Source: Paludibacteraceae bacterium
GTDB lineage: Bacteria; Bacteroidota; Bacteroidia; Bacteroidales; Paludibacteraceae
Direction of reading: 5' to 3'
NCBI GenBank assembly: GCA_024399955.1
Contig: JAKSNH010000001.1
Location: forward strand, 234,691-298,690
DNA length: 64,000 nucleotides
Below the pieces are notes generated by a model. The model saw only the letters and a program-made list of their open reading frames with translations, had not been told where the DNA came from and did not search any database. The translations under genes were made by a program, and so were the position numbers. Shown piece by piece: positions 53,932 to 63,089 of this stretch. Each line of letters opens with the position of its first letter. The stretch's first letter is position 1.

Positions 53932-56523
53932 ATGAACGAAGACAGAATTATTCCTGTAAAAATTGACGAGGAAATGAAATCCTCGTACATTGACTATTCC
54001 ATGAGTGTCATCGTTAGCCGTGCGCTTCCTGATGCTCGTGATGGTTTTAAACCTGTTCAAAGGCGTGTGTTATATGCCATGAACGAAGGTGGTTACACTT
54101 CCGATAAAGCCACTAAGAAATCGGCTGCTATCGTGGGTGATGTAATGGGTAAGTATCACCCACATGGTGATAGCTCTATTTATGGAACATTGGTTCGCTT
54201 GGCTCAGCCTTGGAACATGCGTTACTGCTTAGTGGATGGTCAGGGTAACTTTGGTAGTGTGGATGGTGATGGTCCGGCTGCTATGCGTTACACAGAGGCT
54301 CGTTTGAGTAAGTTAGCCGAGGAAATGCTGCGTGATATAGAGAAGGACACTGTAGATATGCAGCGCAACTACGATGACCGTTTTTTAGAGCCCACTGTGC
54401 TGCCTTGCCGTTTCCCTAATCTGTTGGTGAATGGTGCCACCGGTATTGCCGTAGGTATGGCTACTAATATGGCTACCCATAACTTAGGTGAAGTCATTGA
54501 TGGCTGTGTAGCTTACGTGAAACGTCAAATTGAGATTGACGAAGCAAAGAAGAATGGTACCGAAGTGCCCGAAGATATATCGATTGACGAACTGATGGAG
54601 TATATCAAGGCTCCTGATTTCCCAACCGGTGGTACAATCTATGGCTACCAAGGTGTACGCGACGCTTTTGAGACCGGTCGTGGTCGTGTTGTAGTGCGCT
54701 CGAATGCTGATATAGAGACCGATAATAGCGGTCGTGAGCATATCATTATTACCGAATTACCCTACGGCGTAGTTAAGAGTGATTTGGTGAAGAAGATTGC
54801 TGAACTGGTAAGCGACAAGAAGATTGAAGGTATATCGGACATCAGCGACCAATCTAAACGCGATATCCGCGTGGTGATTGAGGTAAAACGCGACGCTAAT
54901 GCCCAGGTTGTGCTGAATAAACTGTATAAGTTTACGGAGCTGCAAAGTTCATTCTCTGTTAATAACATCGCCCTCGTAAAGGGTCGTCCTCAGTTATTGA
55001 ACCTCAAGGATATTATTTCCACTTTCATAGAGCACCGCATGGATGTGGTTACTCGCCGCACCCGTTGGGAACTCAAGAAGGCCGAAGAGAGAGCACACTT
55101 ATTGGAAGGATTAATCATTGCTGTAGATAATATTGACGAGGTGGTTAAGATTATCCGTGCTAGCCGTACTCCGGCCGAAGCACAGACTAACTTAGAGAAA
55201 CGCTTTGAATTGGACAATCTGCAATCTAAGGCTATCGTAGATATGCGTCTGAGTCAATTAACCGGACTGCGTATTGATGAGTTGAAGAACGAATATGCTG
55301 AGTTAGAGAAGCAGATTGCTCACCTCAACGAGTTACTGGCTAACGAAGTGCTACGTTATGGTGTTGTAACGGACGAGTTGAACGAGGTGAAGGATAAGTA
55401 TGCTGACGAGCGTCGCACTAAGATCGTTAAGATGGCTACTGAGTTCAATCCGGAAGACATGTACGCGGATGACGATATGGTCATCACCATTTCTCACCTG
55501 GGCTACATCAAACGTACCCCGCTGGCTGAATTCAAAGAGCAGGGTAGAGGTGGCGTAGGTATGAAAGCTACCGGTTCCCGTGATGAAGACTTTACCGAGT
55601 ATGTGCATCAGGCTAGTATGCACTCCACAATGATGTTCTTCACCACCAATGGTCGTCTGTACTGGCAGAAAGTATATGACCTGCCCGAAGGCAACCGTCA
55701 GAGCAAAGGCCGTGCCATCCAAAATATCATCAACCTGGACAAGGGCGATAAGGTTTGTGCCTTCATCAATGTGAAGGGTCTCAACGATCCGGAATATGTC
55801 AATAACCACTACTTGATCTTTGCTACCAAGAATGGTTTGATGAAAAAGACCACATTAGAGTCTTACAGCCGTCCTCGTACCAATGGTATCAATGCCGTTG
55901 GATTGCGTGAAGGAGATGCTTTGATTGGGGTTACACTCACCGATGGCGAGAGCCAGATGTTGATTGCTTCCTACAATGGTAAGGTGGTCCGCTTCCCTGA
56001 AAATACCGTTCGTCCAATGGGCCGTACCGCAACAGGTGTGAAGGCTATTACATTAGAAGATGATGGTCAGGATCGTGCTATTGGCATGATTTGTGTAGAG
56101 CCTAATAGTGAACAGACTGTTCTGGTTATCTCGGAGAAGGGCTTTGGTAAGCGTACTCGCCTGGATGACGAAGATGGCGAACCCGTTTATCGTATTACCA
56201 ACCGTGGTGGTAAGGGCGTTAAGACGATGCAACTAACCGATAAGACCGGTAACCTGATTGGTCTGCATGCTGTAGATGATGAGGAGGACCTGATGCTCAT
56301 CACTAAGTCCGGCACAGCTATCCGCATGGCAATCGATACTATCCGCGTCATGGGTCGTGCTACACAAGGCGTCAAACTGATTGAATTGCAGAAACGTAAC
56401 GATACGCTTATGTTCGGTTGCACCGTTCCTAAGAGCGAAGAGAACGAAAACGACGCTAACGTAAACGACAACGCTAACGATAATGCAGAAGCAACCGCAG
56501 AAGTTAACGAAAACGCAAACTAA
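53932..56523 (+). CDS. gyrA: DNA gyrase subunit A
   Basis: 863 residues. It cuts and rejoins DNA to introduce negative supercoils with GyrB. The catalytic Arg119-Tyr120 is in [10 protein letters not shown]; the quinolone region reads [20 protein letters not shown] with Ser at 81. The C-terminal pinwheel has the GyrA box form EQGRGGVGM, distinguishing it from ParC. The end is an Asn/Asp/Glu-rich acidic tail ([20 protein letters not shown]). Own promoter. The GyrB gene is not in the window. Confidence 0.98.
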   Translation: MNEDRIIPVKIDEEMKSSYIDYSMSVIVSRALPDARDGFKPVQRRVLYAMNEGGYTSDKATKKSAAIVGDVMGKYHPHGDSSIYGTLVRLAQPWNMRYCLVDGQGNFGSVDGDGPAAMRYTEARLSKLAEEMLRDIEKDTVDMQRNYDDRFLEPTVLPCRFPNLLVNGATGIAVGMATNMATHNLGEVIDGCVAYVKRQIEIDEAKKNGTEVPEDISIDELMEYIKAPDFPTGGTIYGYQGVRDAFETGRGRVVVRSNADIETDNSGREHIIITELPYGVVKSDLVKKIAELVSDKKIEGISDISDQSKRDIRVVIEVKRDANAQVVLNKLYKFTELQSSFSVNNIALVKGRPQLLNLKDIISTFIEHRMDVVTRRTRWELKKAEERAHLLEGLIIAVDNIDEVVKIIRASRTPAEAQTNLEKRFELDNLQSKAIVDMRLSQLTGLRIDELKNEYAELEKQIAHLNELLANEVLRYGVVTDELNEVKDKYADERRTKIVKMATEFNPEDMYADDDMVITISHLGYIKRTPLAEFKEQGRGGVGMKATGSRDEDFTEYVHQASMHSTMMFFTTNGRLYWQKVYDLPEGNRQSKGRAIQNIINLDKGDKVCAFINVKGLNDPEYVNNHYLIFATKNGLMKKTTLESYSRPRTNGINAVGLREGDALIGVTLTDGESQMLIASYNGKVVRFPENTVRPMGRTATGVKAITLEDDGQDRAIGMICVEPNSEQTVLVISEKGFGKRTRLDDEDGEPVYRITNRGGKGVKTMQLTDKTGNLIGLHAVDDEEDLMLITKSGTAIRMAIDTIRVMGRATQGVKLIELQKRNDTLMFGCTVPKSEENENDANVNDNANDNAEATAEVNENAN

Positions 56524-56559
56524 GCTTCAATATACAATATTCAATATTCAATATTCAAT

Positions 56560-57786
56560 ATGAAAAAACTATTTTTAATGGCCGGAGTGGTGCTGATAAG
56601 TGCTGCCGGCATGGGGCAAATCAAAGACGTTAAGAAAGTTCAAGGTATGATTGGTGGCGAAGGAGCTAATTTTGCTGCTGCGCGTGAACTCATCCAGGGT
56701 GCATTGACCAATGACGAAACCAAGGACTTGGCGAATACATGGTACGTAGCCGGTTTGATTGGCTATAATGAGGCTAATGCCGAACTCAATAAGGTCTATA
56801 TGGGTCAGGCGGTTGACTACAACGTAGTTGGTGCGGCTCAGCAAGAGAGTTATAAATATTGGCTCAAGGCTGACGAACTGGCGCAAGTGCTCGTTATGGA
56901 TAAGAAGGGCAACATGGTGATGGATAAGAAGAACGTTTCTATCCGCAAGAGCATTGCCGATAAGATGCTGGAATACTACCAGAACCAAGGTCTATTAGGC
57001 TATGCCGGCTCTTTCTATGAGAAACAGGACTATGCTTCCACCTATGAGTTGTATAAACTGTATTCCGACATACCTAATCTGCCGATGATGCAGGATGAGA
57101 AAATGCAGAACAAGATGGTGCGCGATACCGTTTACCAAGATATCCGCTTCAGCGCAGGTCAATTGGCTTATTCTGCCGAGAAATACAACGACGCTATTGT
57201 TCTCTTCCAGGAATTAGTTCATGGTGACTACAAAGCTGCTTCTGCCGGAGAGTACCTCTATAGTTGCTATTTGAACCTGAAAGATAGTGCTAAGGCTTAT
57301 GCCGTTATGGATGAGTGCATTGAACTCTTCCCGCAAGAGGAACGCTTCATTCAAACACGTATCAACGCATACGTGGGGGCTAACGACTACGACAACGCTA
57401 TTGCATTGCTCGATAAGGCTATTGCTCAAAATCCTCAGGCTCAGTATTATAACTCAAAAGGATCTATCCTGAGTATGCAGTATAAGTTCGACGAGGCTAT
57501 CGAGGTCTTCAAACAAGGTTTGGCTATCGACCCCAATAATGCTGACTTATACACCAACTACGGCTATGTATTTGTTGAGAAGGCTAAAAAACTCAATGAC
57601 GAGGCCGGTTACTTGGATGATGCTGCTTATCAGGCAGTAAAGAACCAGATTGAGGCTGCTTACCAAGAGGCTCTGCCTTTGTTTGAGAAAGCACGCAGCA
57701 TTGATCCTGACAACTACGACTGCGAGCGTGCTCTTAAGAGCATCTACTATCGCTTAGGAATGATGGATAAGTACGAGGCACTGTAA
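56560..57786 (+). CDS. Exported TPR-repeat protein
   Basis: 408 residues. Signal peptide MKKLFLMAGVVLISAAGMGQ. Several tetratricopeptide repeats follow, clearest at ANDYDNAIALLDKAIAQNPQ, YKFDEAIEVFKQGLAIDPNN and YQEALPLFEKARSIDPDNYD. TPR scaffolds mediate protein contacts, often in the periplasm or outer membrane. The preceding 36-base gap is a tandem CAATATT repeat, with no clear promoter, so it may be read through from gyrA. Confidence 0.88.
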   Translation: MKKLFLMAGVVLISAAGMGQIKDVKKVQGMIGGEGANFAAARELIQGALTNDETKDLANTWYVAGLIGYNEANAELNKVYMGQAVDYNVVGAAQQESYKYWLKADELAQVLVMDKKGNMVMDKKNVSIRKSIADKMLEYYQNQGLLGYAGSFYEKQDYASTYELYKLYSDIPNLPMMQDEKMQNKMVRDTVYQDIRFSAGQLAYSAEKYNDAIVLFQELVHGDYKAASAGEYLYSCYLNLKDSAKAYAVMDECIELFPQEERFIQTRINAYVGANDYDNAIALLDKAIAQNPQAQYYNSKGSILSMQYKFDEAIEVFKQGLAIDPNNADLYTNYGYVFVEKAKKLNDEAGYLDDAAYQAVKNQIEAAYQEALPLFEKARSIDPDNYDCERALKSIYYRLGMMDKYEAL

Positions 57787-57788
57787 TT

Positions 57789-58214
57789 GTGGCACGTGTT
57801 TTAGCAATAGATTACGGTAAGAAACGAACGGGATTAGCGGTAACCGATGTACTTCGGATTACAGCTAATCCTCTTTGTACCGTACCAACAAATGATTTGC
57901 CAACCTGGTTAACTGCCGAACTGGCAAAAGGAGAGATAGATGAGGTGGTGATTGGTAAACCCACTCAGATGAATGGAGAAGATAGTGAGTCGGTTCAGTA
58001 TATTGTGCCTTTCATGGGGTGGTTTACTAACCATTTCCCGCATATCAAACTCACTCAGTATGATGAACGGTTCACCTCCGTTTTGGCATATCGGGCCATG
58101 ATTGATGGTGGAATGAAACGCCAACAACGTCAAGACAAGGCCGTCGTGGATAAAATAGCTGCCACAATCATCTTAGAAGACTACCTTAATCATCAATCAT
58201 CAATTAGCAATTAG
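57789..58214 (+). CDS. ruvX: Putative pre-16S rRNA nuclease / Holliday junction resolvase-like (YqgF)
   Basis: 141 residues, GTG start two bases after the TPR stop. RNase H-like fold with VLAIDYGKKRTGLAVTD at the N-terminus, VVIGKPTQMNGED, and TQYDERFTSVLAYRAMIDGG; the catalytic Asp/Glu residues are present. The family matures the 16S rRNA 5' end in E. coli. Next gene is def, nine bases on. Confidence 0.95.
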   Translation: MARVLAIDYGKKRTGLAVTDVLRITANPLCTVPTNDLPTWLTAELAKGEIDEVVIGKPTQMNGEDSESVQYIVPFMGWFTNHFPHIKLTQYDERFTSVLAYRAMIDGGMKRQQRQDKAVVDKIAATIILEDYLNHQSSISN

Positions 58215-58222
58215 CAATAAAA

Positions 58223-58771
58223 ATGATACTCCCAATATATTTATACGGTCAAGCTGCCTTGCGTCGAGAGACCGACGAGGTGGTACAAGGCGAAATGGAT
58301 GTCAAGCAACTCATTGCCGATATGCAGGAGACCCTTACACAGGCTGAAGGATGCGGTCTGGCTGCTCCGCAAGTCGGTCTCAGTAAACGATTATTCATCG
58401 TAGATGGTTCGGAATTAGGAGAGGACTATCCTGATTGCGCTGATTTCCAACAAGTGTTTATCAATCCTGAGATTATAGAGGAAAGTAATGAGACCTCAAC
58501 TTATAGCGAAGGATGTCTGTCTTTACCGGGCATTAGCGAGAATGTAGTGCGTCCTAAAACGATTACTATTCGTTATCAGGATGCTGACTTCAAATGGCAT
58601 GAAGATACCTACACGGACTTTAAGGCACGTATCGTCTTGCACGAGTACGACCACCTCGAGGGACATGTGTTTACCGACCGTATCTCGCCTATCCGCAAGC
58701 AGTTTGTGCGCTCTAAATTAACGAATATAGCTAAGGGCAAGACGGTTGCTCGCTATCGTTATAAACATTAA
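58223..58771 (+). CDS. def: Peptide deformylase
   Basis: 182 residues. All three motifs are intact: GCGLAAPQVGL, EGCLSLPG (metal Cys), and HEYDHLEG (two metal His and catalytic Glu). Removes the formyl group from new proteins. Its stop overlaps the mntP ATG by one base. Confidence 0.98.
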   Translation: MILPIYLYGQAALRRETDEVVQGEMDVKQLIADMQETLTQAEGCGLAAPQVGLSKRLFIVDGSELGEDYPDCADFQQVFINPEIIEESNETSTYSEGCLSLPGISENVVRPKTITIRYQDADFKWHEDTYTDFKARIVLHEYDHLEGHVFTDRISPIRKQFVRSKLTNIAKGKTVARYRYKH

Positions 58772-59337
58772 TGGATAGTCTATCTATTATCTTAATAGGG
58801 ATTGGACTGGCAATGGACTGTTTTGCCGTCAGTATATCCCAAGGTCTCGTGGTGGACATCCATGAGGTCTTTGCTAAATGTCAGCACCCTTGGTTGATGG
58901 CGGTTCTCTTTGGACTCTTCCAAGGGGCCATGCCACTAATCGGCTACTATGCCGGTACGCTCTTTAGCGATTTCTTTAGTCGTTATGCTGGCATCATAGC
59001 GTTGGCTTTGTTGGGATGGATTGGAGGCAAGATGATTTACGAATCATTCCAGAAAGACGAGCCTAAACTTGTTGATTGGTCTGCTCGAAATCTAATCGTC
59101 TTGGCCTTTGCTACCAGCATAGATGCCTTGGCTACAGGGGTTATTTTTATTCCGTATCCGAATAGTCTATGGCTCGGCATCAGTATCATCGCTTTGAGTT
59201 CGTTTATTTTCTCCCTTGCCGGTTACCTGATTGGCGTGTTTGTGGGCAGTAAGTTCAAAATCAATGTCGAACTGATAGGCGGACTTATCTTAATTGGAAT
59301 AGGAGCAAAGATTTTTATTGAAGGATTATGTTCTTGA
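58771..59337 (+). CDS. mntP: Manganese efflux pump MntP
   Basis: 188 residues with six membrane segments. GIGLAMDCFAVSISQG and LAFATSIDALATGVIF are the duplicated Asp-containing motifs of the MntP half-repeats. It exports Mn2+. No yybP-ykoY manganese riboswitch can be present, since it is inside an operon. Overlaps the next gene by ten bases. Confidence 0.95.
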   Translation: MDSLSIILIGIGLAMDCFAVSISQGLVVDIHEVFAKCQHPWLMAVLFGLFQGAMPLIGYYAGTLFSDFFSRYAGIIALALLGWIGGKMIYESFQKDEPKLVDWSARNLIVLAFATSIDALATGVIFIPYPNSLWLGISIIALSSFIFSLAGYLIGVFVGSKFKINVELIGGLILIGIGAKIFIEGLCS

Positions 59338-59909
59338 TTCAAAATACATTAGTCAGTCTGGATATATTAGAGAAGGACTTTTGCTGCAACCTGGACTCCT
59401 GTCACGGTTGCTGTTGCATTGAAGGCGATGCAGGAGCTCCTATTTCGGATGAGGAGTGCCGTGAAGTAGAGCAGATTCTGCCTATTCTGCTGCCGGATAT
59501 GACGCCTGAGGCACGTGCCGTAGTGCAGCAACAAGGCATATCATACCTCGATCCCAGTGGGGAAAGAGTTACATCCATCGTGAATGATAAGGACTGTGTT
59601 TTTGCGCGAACCGACCATAATGGCTGGTGCTATTGCTTAATCGAAAAAGCCTTCAATGCAGGCAAGATAAAGTTCAAGAAACCGATCTCCTGCCACCTTT
59701 ATCCTGTGCGACTCACCCAAGTAGGCGACAAGGTTGGGGTAGAGTACCATCGCTGGGATATATGCCATTGTGCTCGTGTGTTGGGCAAGAAGAACCACAT
59801 CCGATTATATGAATTTCTAAAAGAACCGCTCATTCGTCGTTTTGGTCAGGAATGGTATGACGAACTATGCCTAACCGCCTCAGAATGGGAAAAACAATGT
59901 AAACAATGA
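59328..59909 (+). CDS. DUF3109 family Cys-rich protein
   Basis: 193 residues. Starts ILEKDFCCNLDSCHGCCCIEGDAGAP in two Cys clusters, with later KDCVFARTDHNGWCYCLIEKAF and SCHLYPVRLT, then WDICHCARVLGKK. The Cys pattern resembles the iron-sulfur/zinc-binding YkgJ-type proteins; DUF3109 is widespread in Bacteroidetes and of unknown function. Four-base overlap with cinA. Confidence 0.9.
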   Translation: MFLIQNTLVSLDILEKDFCCNLDSCHGCCCIEGDAGAPISDEECREVEQILPILLPDMTPEARAVVQQQGISYLDPSGERVTSIVNDKDCVFARTDHNGWCYCLIEKAFNAGKIKFKKPISCHLYPVRLTQVGDKVGVEYHRWDICHCARVLGKKNHIRLYEFLKEPLIRRFGQEWYDELCLTASEWEKQCKQ

Positions 59910-61144
59910 ACTGTGAGATTATAACCATCGGAGATGAACTGCTCATCGGTCAGGTCGTAGATACCAATTCGGCTTGGATGGCGCAGCGACTGAATGAACG
60001 CGGTATAGTGCTCAAACAAATCACGTCCGTACATGATGATGCCGAACATATCACGGCAGCCCTTGACGAGGCGTTCAATCGCGCCGATATAGTGCTGACT
60101 ACCGGCGGACTGGGTCCCACCAAGGACGATATAACCAAGAAAGTGCTGTGCGACTATTTCCACACGCGTTTAGTGCCGTCTAAGCAAGTGGAAGAGCATG
60201 TGAGAAAATTGTATAAAAACCGTCCCGATGTACTCAATCGCCTCACGGCTACTCAGTGGCTGGTGCCTGAGAACTGCACTGTCCTCACCAATCGTGTCGG
60301 TTCCGCCCCCATCATGGCCTTCACGCTAAACGCTAAACGTTTAATCTCCCTCCCCGGTGTCCCTCATGAGATGCAGGTTGGTATGCAGGAGCAAGTATTG
60401 CCGTGGTTAACGGAGCAGTTGCCGGATATGGCACAAACGATTGCCCATCGCACTTTGTTGGTGAGTGGAATAGCCGAAAGCAGTTTAGCTATCATACTGG
60501 AGAAATGGGAGAATGCGCTGCCGGATTGCTTGCATTTGGCCTATCTGCCTAAGGATGGCACTATCCGTTTGCGTCTTAGCCTCTATGAAGATGCCATCGA
60601 TGTCTTAGATGAGCAATGGAATCAACTCAAGGAACTGGTGCAGGACTATTTGGTTGTAGATGAAGATAAACCGTTGGAATTGGTGTTAGGTCAGATGCTC
60701 TTGGCTAAGGGACAAACCATCAGTACGGCGGAGAGTTGTACCGGTGGACGATTGGCAGCTCTACTCAATGCTCATTCCGGCAGTTCGGCTTGGTATTGGG
60801 GCAGCGTAGTGGCTTACGATAATTCCGTCAAACAAAACGTCTTGGGCGTTCCTGCAGATGTTTTAGAAACGCACGGCGCGGTTAGCGAAGAGACGGTAAG
60901 GTATATGGTAGAGGGAGTTCGCAATTTAGCCCACACCGATTATGCTATTGCTACCAGTGGTATAGCTGGACCTACAGGAGGTACTCCGGATAAGCCTGTC
61001 GGCACCGTCTGGATGGCTTGGGCTACACCCGATGGCACCTATGCTGAGTGCTTCCATTTAGGTTCGGGTAGGGAACAGATTACTACCCGTGCCTGCACCA
61101 AAGCCCTCCTCGGCATGATCCAAATCCTAAGGAAATTTGGTTAA
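59906..61144 (+). CDS. cinA: CinA-like competence/damage protein with NMN amidohydrolase domain
   Basis: 412 residues. N-terminal MoaB/MogA-like pyrophosphatase domain (IITIGDELLIGQVVDTNSAW; TTGGLGPTKDDITKKVL) and C-terminal PncC nicotinamide mononucleotide deamidase domain (STAESCTGGRLAALLNAHSG; ATSGIAGPTGGTPDKPVGTV). Together they salvage NAD breakdown products. The strand AFTLNAKRLISLPGVPHEM contains residues TLNAKRL encoded by a microrepeat (60323-60346, units CGCTAAA), looking like an insertion at a usually short loop. Confidence 0.95.
   Translation: MNCEIITIGDELLIGQVVDTNSAWMAQRLNERGIVLKQITSVHDDAEHITAALDEAFNRADIVLTTGGLGPTKDDITKKVLCDYFHTRLVPSKQVEEHVRKLYKNRPDVLNRLTATQWLVPENCTVLTNRVGSAPIMAFTLNAKRLISLPGVPHEMQVGMQEQVLPWLTEQLPDMAQTIAHRTLLVSGIAESSLAIILEKWENALPDCLHLAYLPKDGTIRLRLSLYEDAIDVLDEQWNQLKELVQDYLVVDEDKPLELVLGQMLLAKGQTISTAESCTGGRLAALLNAHSGSSAWYWGSVVAYDNSVKQNVLGVPADVLETHGAVSEETVRYMVEGVRNLAHTDYAIATSGIAGPTGGTPDKPVGTVWMAWATPDGTYAECFHLGSGREQITTRACTKALLGMIQILRKFG
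60323..60346 (+). repeat. Microrepeat inside cinA
   Basis: CGCTAAA twice, then CGTTTAATC; resembles the intergenic unit AACGTTTAGCGTTTAGAG at 5286-5301. In-frame within the CinA N-terminal domain. Confidence 0.7.
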
Positions 61145-61164
61145 TTGATTTGTAGAGAAAAAGA

Positions 61165-62364
61165 CTAATAAAGCAGTCCGAACATCCAAAGGGGAATCCT
61201 GTTTTCAAGACCAAATTCCACATCGTCTCGCACAACAAAACTATTCTCTATACCGGCAATTTGTTTATATCCCTTGCTGCGTCCGCCTACCTCAAACAGA
61301 TACTTCTTATCGATAAGGAAATCCCCTTTTTGTGGCATCGCCAATTTATGCCCTTGCGCTAGCATAGAGGCGAAGAATGTTTCACGCATTGTACCAGCAT
61401 CTGTATTGGAAGACAAGGCATACATAAGATTGGTGTTGTTGAAGAGAATTTTCTCCGGCTTATTCAGCTGATTCCACTCTTCTGTTTCTGCATAAAGTCG
61501 TCTAATAAGTCCTGCTTTATCTAACAAATCTATCAACTTGACTAACGCATTGCGAGATATGCTTAAGGACTTACATAAGGAAGCAATGTTTATGGTATAT
61601 GGATTCTGTTGAGCCAAGATAGCCAACAAAGGTTTCACTTTATATACAGAATCGTATTCTAATTTGGAAACAGCAGGTATCTCTGTATAGATAATCGTAT
61701 CAATTACCTGACTTATTCGATCCCAATAATTCTGATTGCTATCCCGATAAAAAGGATAAAAACCTTCTTGACGATAACGCTCAAAATGAGGTAACACTTT
61801 AATATTTTGTGTTGTGGTGATATCTATTGCCAATTGGGTATGTTTGGAAAGAATATCTTCTAATGCAATAACGGGCAAATCAGCCACTCCCTCCATCTTG
61901 AGATATTCTCTGAAACTAAGTCCATGCATGGTATATACCATACACCGCCGAGATAAATCAGCTACTTGATGGATAATGTCCAACGCATTACTACCTGTAG
62001 CAACAATATGCAGATTGGGATAAGAGTCATATATGTTTTTTAATTCAATAGCCCAAGTGTTGTACCGGTGTATTTCATCCAAGAAAAGGTGCGTGATAGC
62101 GTGTGTATAGGCATACTCTGCTAACTCCAATAAAGTATGAGATGCAAACCAAATATGGTCAAGCGAACAATATATTGCCTTCGTATGGTCTGCAAATGTA
62201 CGCCGTATATGCTGGAAAAGCATCGTTGTTTTACCTGATCCTTTGGGGCCCCGAATAAGTATCAATCGGTCATCCCAATTGATTTCTTGGTATAGATAAC
62301 GCATTTGAGAGTATTGAGCATACACATTTAATAAACGATTGTAATTAGCAAATAATTGTTCCAT
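61165..62364 (-). CDS. AAA/DUF4143 ATP-binding protein, paralog 2
   Basis: 399 residues, homologous along its full length to the 2777-3973 protein. Walker A GPKGSGKTT near 39-47, Walker B THLFLDEIHRY, sensor IVATGSNAL, and the C-terminal DUF4143 end YLFEVGGRSKGYKQIAGIEN with the E-x-G-G pattern. The final IPLWMFGLLY is identical, and similarity continues about 20 bases past the stop codon (CTGCTTTATTAGT). This is a duplication, not convergence. Function unknown, as for paralog 1. It is divergent from RNA copy B. Confidence 0.9.
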   Translation of the reverse strand: MEQLFANYNRLLNVYAQYSQMRYLYQEINWDDRLILIRGPKGSGKTTMLFQHIRRTFADHTKAIYCSLDHIWFASHTLLELAEYAYTHAITHLFLDEIHRYNTWAIELKNIYDSYPNLHIVATGSNALDIIHQVADLSRRCMVYTMHGLSFREYLKMEGVADLPVIALEDILSKHTQLAIDITTTQNIKVLPHFERYRQEGFYPFYRDSNQNYWDRISQVIDTIIYTEIPAVSKLEYDSVYKVKPLLAILAQQNPYTINIASLCKSLSISRNALVKLIDLLDKAGLIRRLYAETEEWNQLNKPEKILFNNTNLMYALSSNTDAGTMRETFFASMLAQGHKLAMPQKGDFLIDKKYLFEVGGRSKGYKQIAGIENSFVVRDDVEFGLENRIPLWMFGLLY

Positions 62365-62458
62365 AATTCATACTATTTAATTAAATATAAGATGACTTTT
62401 TAACTTTCAAAAGTGAGTTTTTGCTGTTAAATATTATTTTGTAAAGTTAAATTTGCTG

Positions 62459-62490
62459 CAAATGTACTGCTTTTTTTTGATATGTGCAAA
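62459..62490 (-). promoter_or_regulatory. Promoter of ATPase paralog 2
   Basis: Minus strand: TTTG (62490-62487), 20-base spacer CACATATCAAAAAAAAGCAG, TACATTTG (62466-62459). The spacer matches the one of paralog 1 (AAAAAAAAGCAG), so the duplication included the promoter. The leader is about 90 bases. Confidence 0.8.
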
Positions 62491-62667
62491 TTATTTCGAA
62501 AAAAACTTTTCCAAAAGTTAGTTTTTTATTAAAAATGGCTTTTTAAAAAGCTTAATCATGCTCTTTTAAAATTAATTGACTACAACCCCTACATGGGTTA
62601 AATCCTCATTGGCATAGTCTGCGTTTACATCAAAAATGTGCTTTTTTACTGAAATCCGCATTTTTTA

Positions 62668-62699
62668 TTTGCAAATCCCAAAAATTCTTTGTAATTTTG
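62668..62699 (+). promoter_or_regulatory. Promoter of structured RNA copy B
   Basis: TTTG 62668-62671, 20-base spacer CAAATCCCAAAAATTCTTTG, TAATTTTG 62692-62699. Start expected near 62706. Confidence 0.84.
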
Positions 62700-62705
62700 C
62701 ACCGC

Positions 62706-63065
62706 AAAACTGCAAAAGACGTCACCCTCTGACGTTAAATAGGGGAACATAACGAGATCCACGCTGGGAGAGGGGAGGGAAGCGTCCCTCTTGCGAAAAC
62801 TCGCCACTGTGAGATTTCGGGACATATTAGCGAGACGTGCCTTTGGCACTTATCGCAAAGGCGTTTACTAACGCTTGTTATCGACTATCTGAAACCTGAG
62901 AAATTTCAAAATTAGTCTTCGAAAACAAGTAAGTGGTAGATGTCCATGGGTGTATATGCATTATTCTATATACGCACGCGTGGATTTCTAATGCTTATTC
63001 GAGACTATGGTTTTCTCAGGACCTCAGATAGCGGATAAGCAGAGCAGAAATCCGCGTTTTTTTTT
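62706..63065 (+). ncRNA. Structured RNA family, copy B, leader of an exported-protein gene
   Basis: About 360 bases up to the T-run. Order: hairpin ACGTCA/TGACGT; TAAATAGGGGAACATAACGA; P1 ATCCACGC (62757-62764); GAGGGA-AGCG-TCCCTC; a 126-base arm (62801-62926) with AAAGGCGTTTACTAACGCTT and stem CTTGTT-TCGACT/AGTC-TTCG-AACAAG; conserved AAGTGGTAGATGTCCATGGG; AT stem; P1' GCGTGGAT (62978-62985); terminator hairpin GGATTTCT/AGAAATCC (62982-62989 with 63046-63053) and T9. P1' shares bases with the terminator stem, so the two foldings exclude each other: the architecture of a regulatory leader. Outside the arm it is nearly identical to copy C. Confidence 0.7.
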
Positions 63066-63089
63066 ATGTCTATAACTAAATAATAATAT

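Noticed and set aside
54160..54220. Quinolone-resistance change in GyrA at the position equivalent to E. coli Asp87 (Gly here)
   Set aside because: Gly at this place is, to my knowledge, normal in Bacteroidetes, and the key Ser is intact.
62646..62849. 67-codon minus-strand frame over RNA copy B
   Set aside because: Antisense to a structured RNA and covering its promoter; no support for translation.
62706..63065. Assignment of the RNA to cobalamin, c-di-GMP, TPP or SRP classes
   Set aside because: None of the conserved core sequences of these classes is present.
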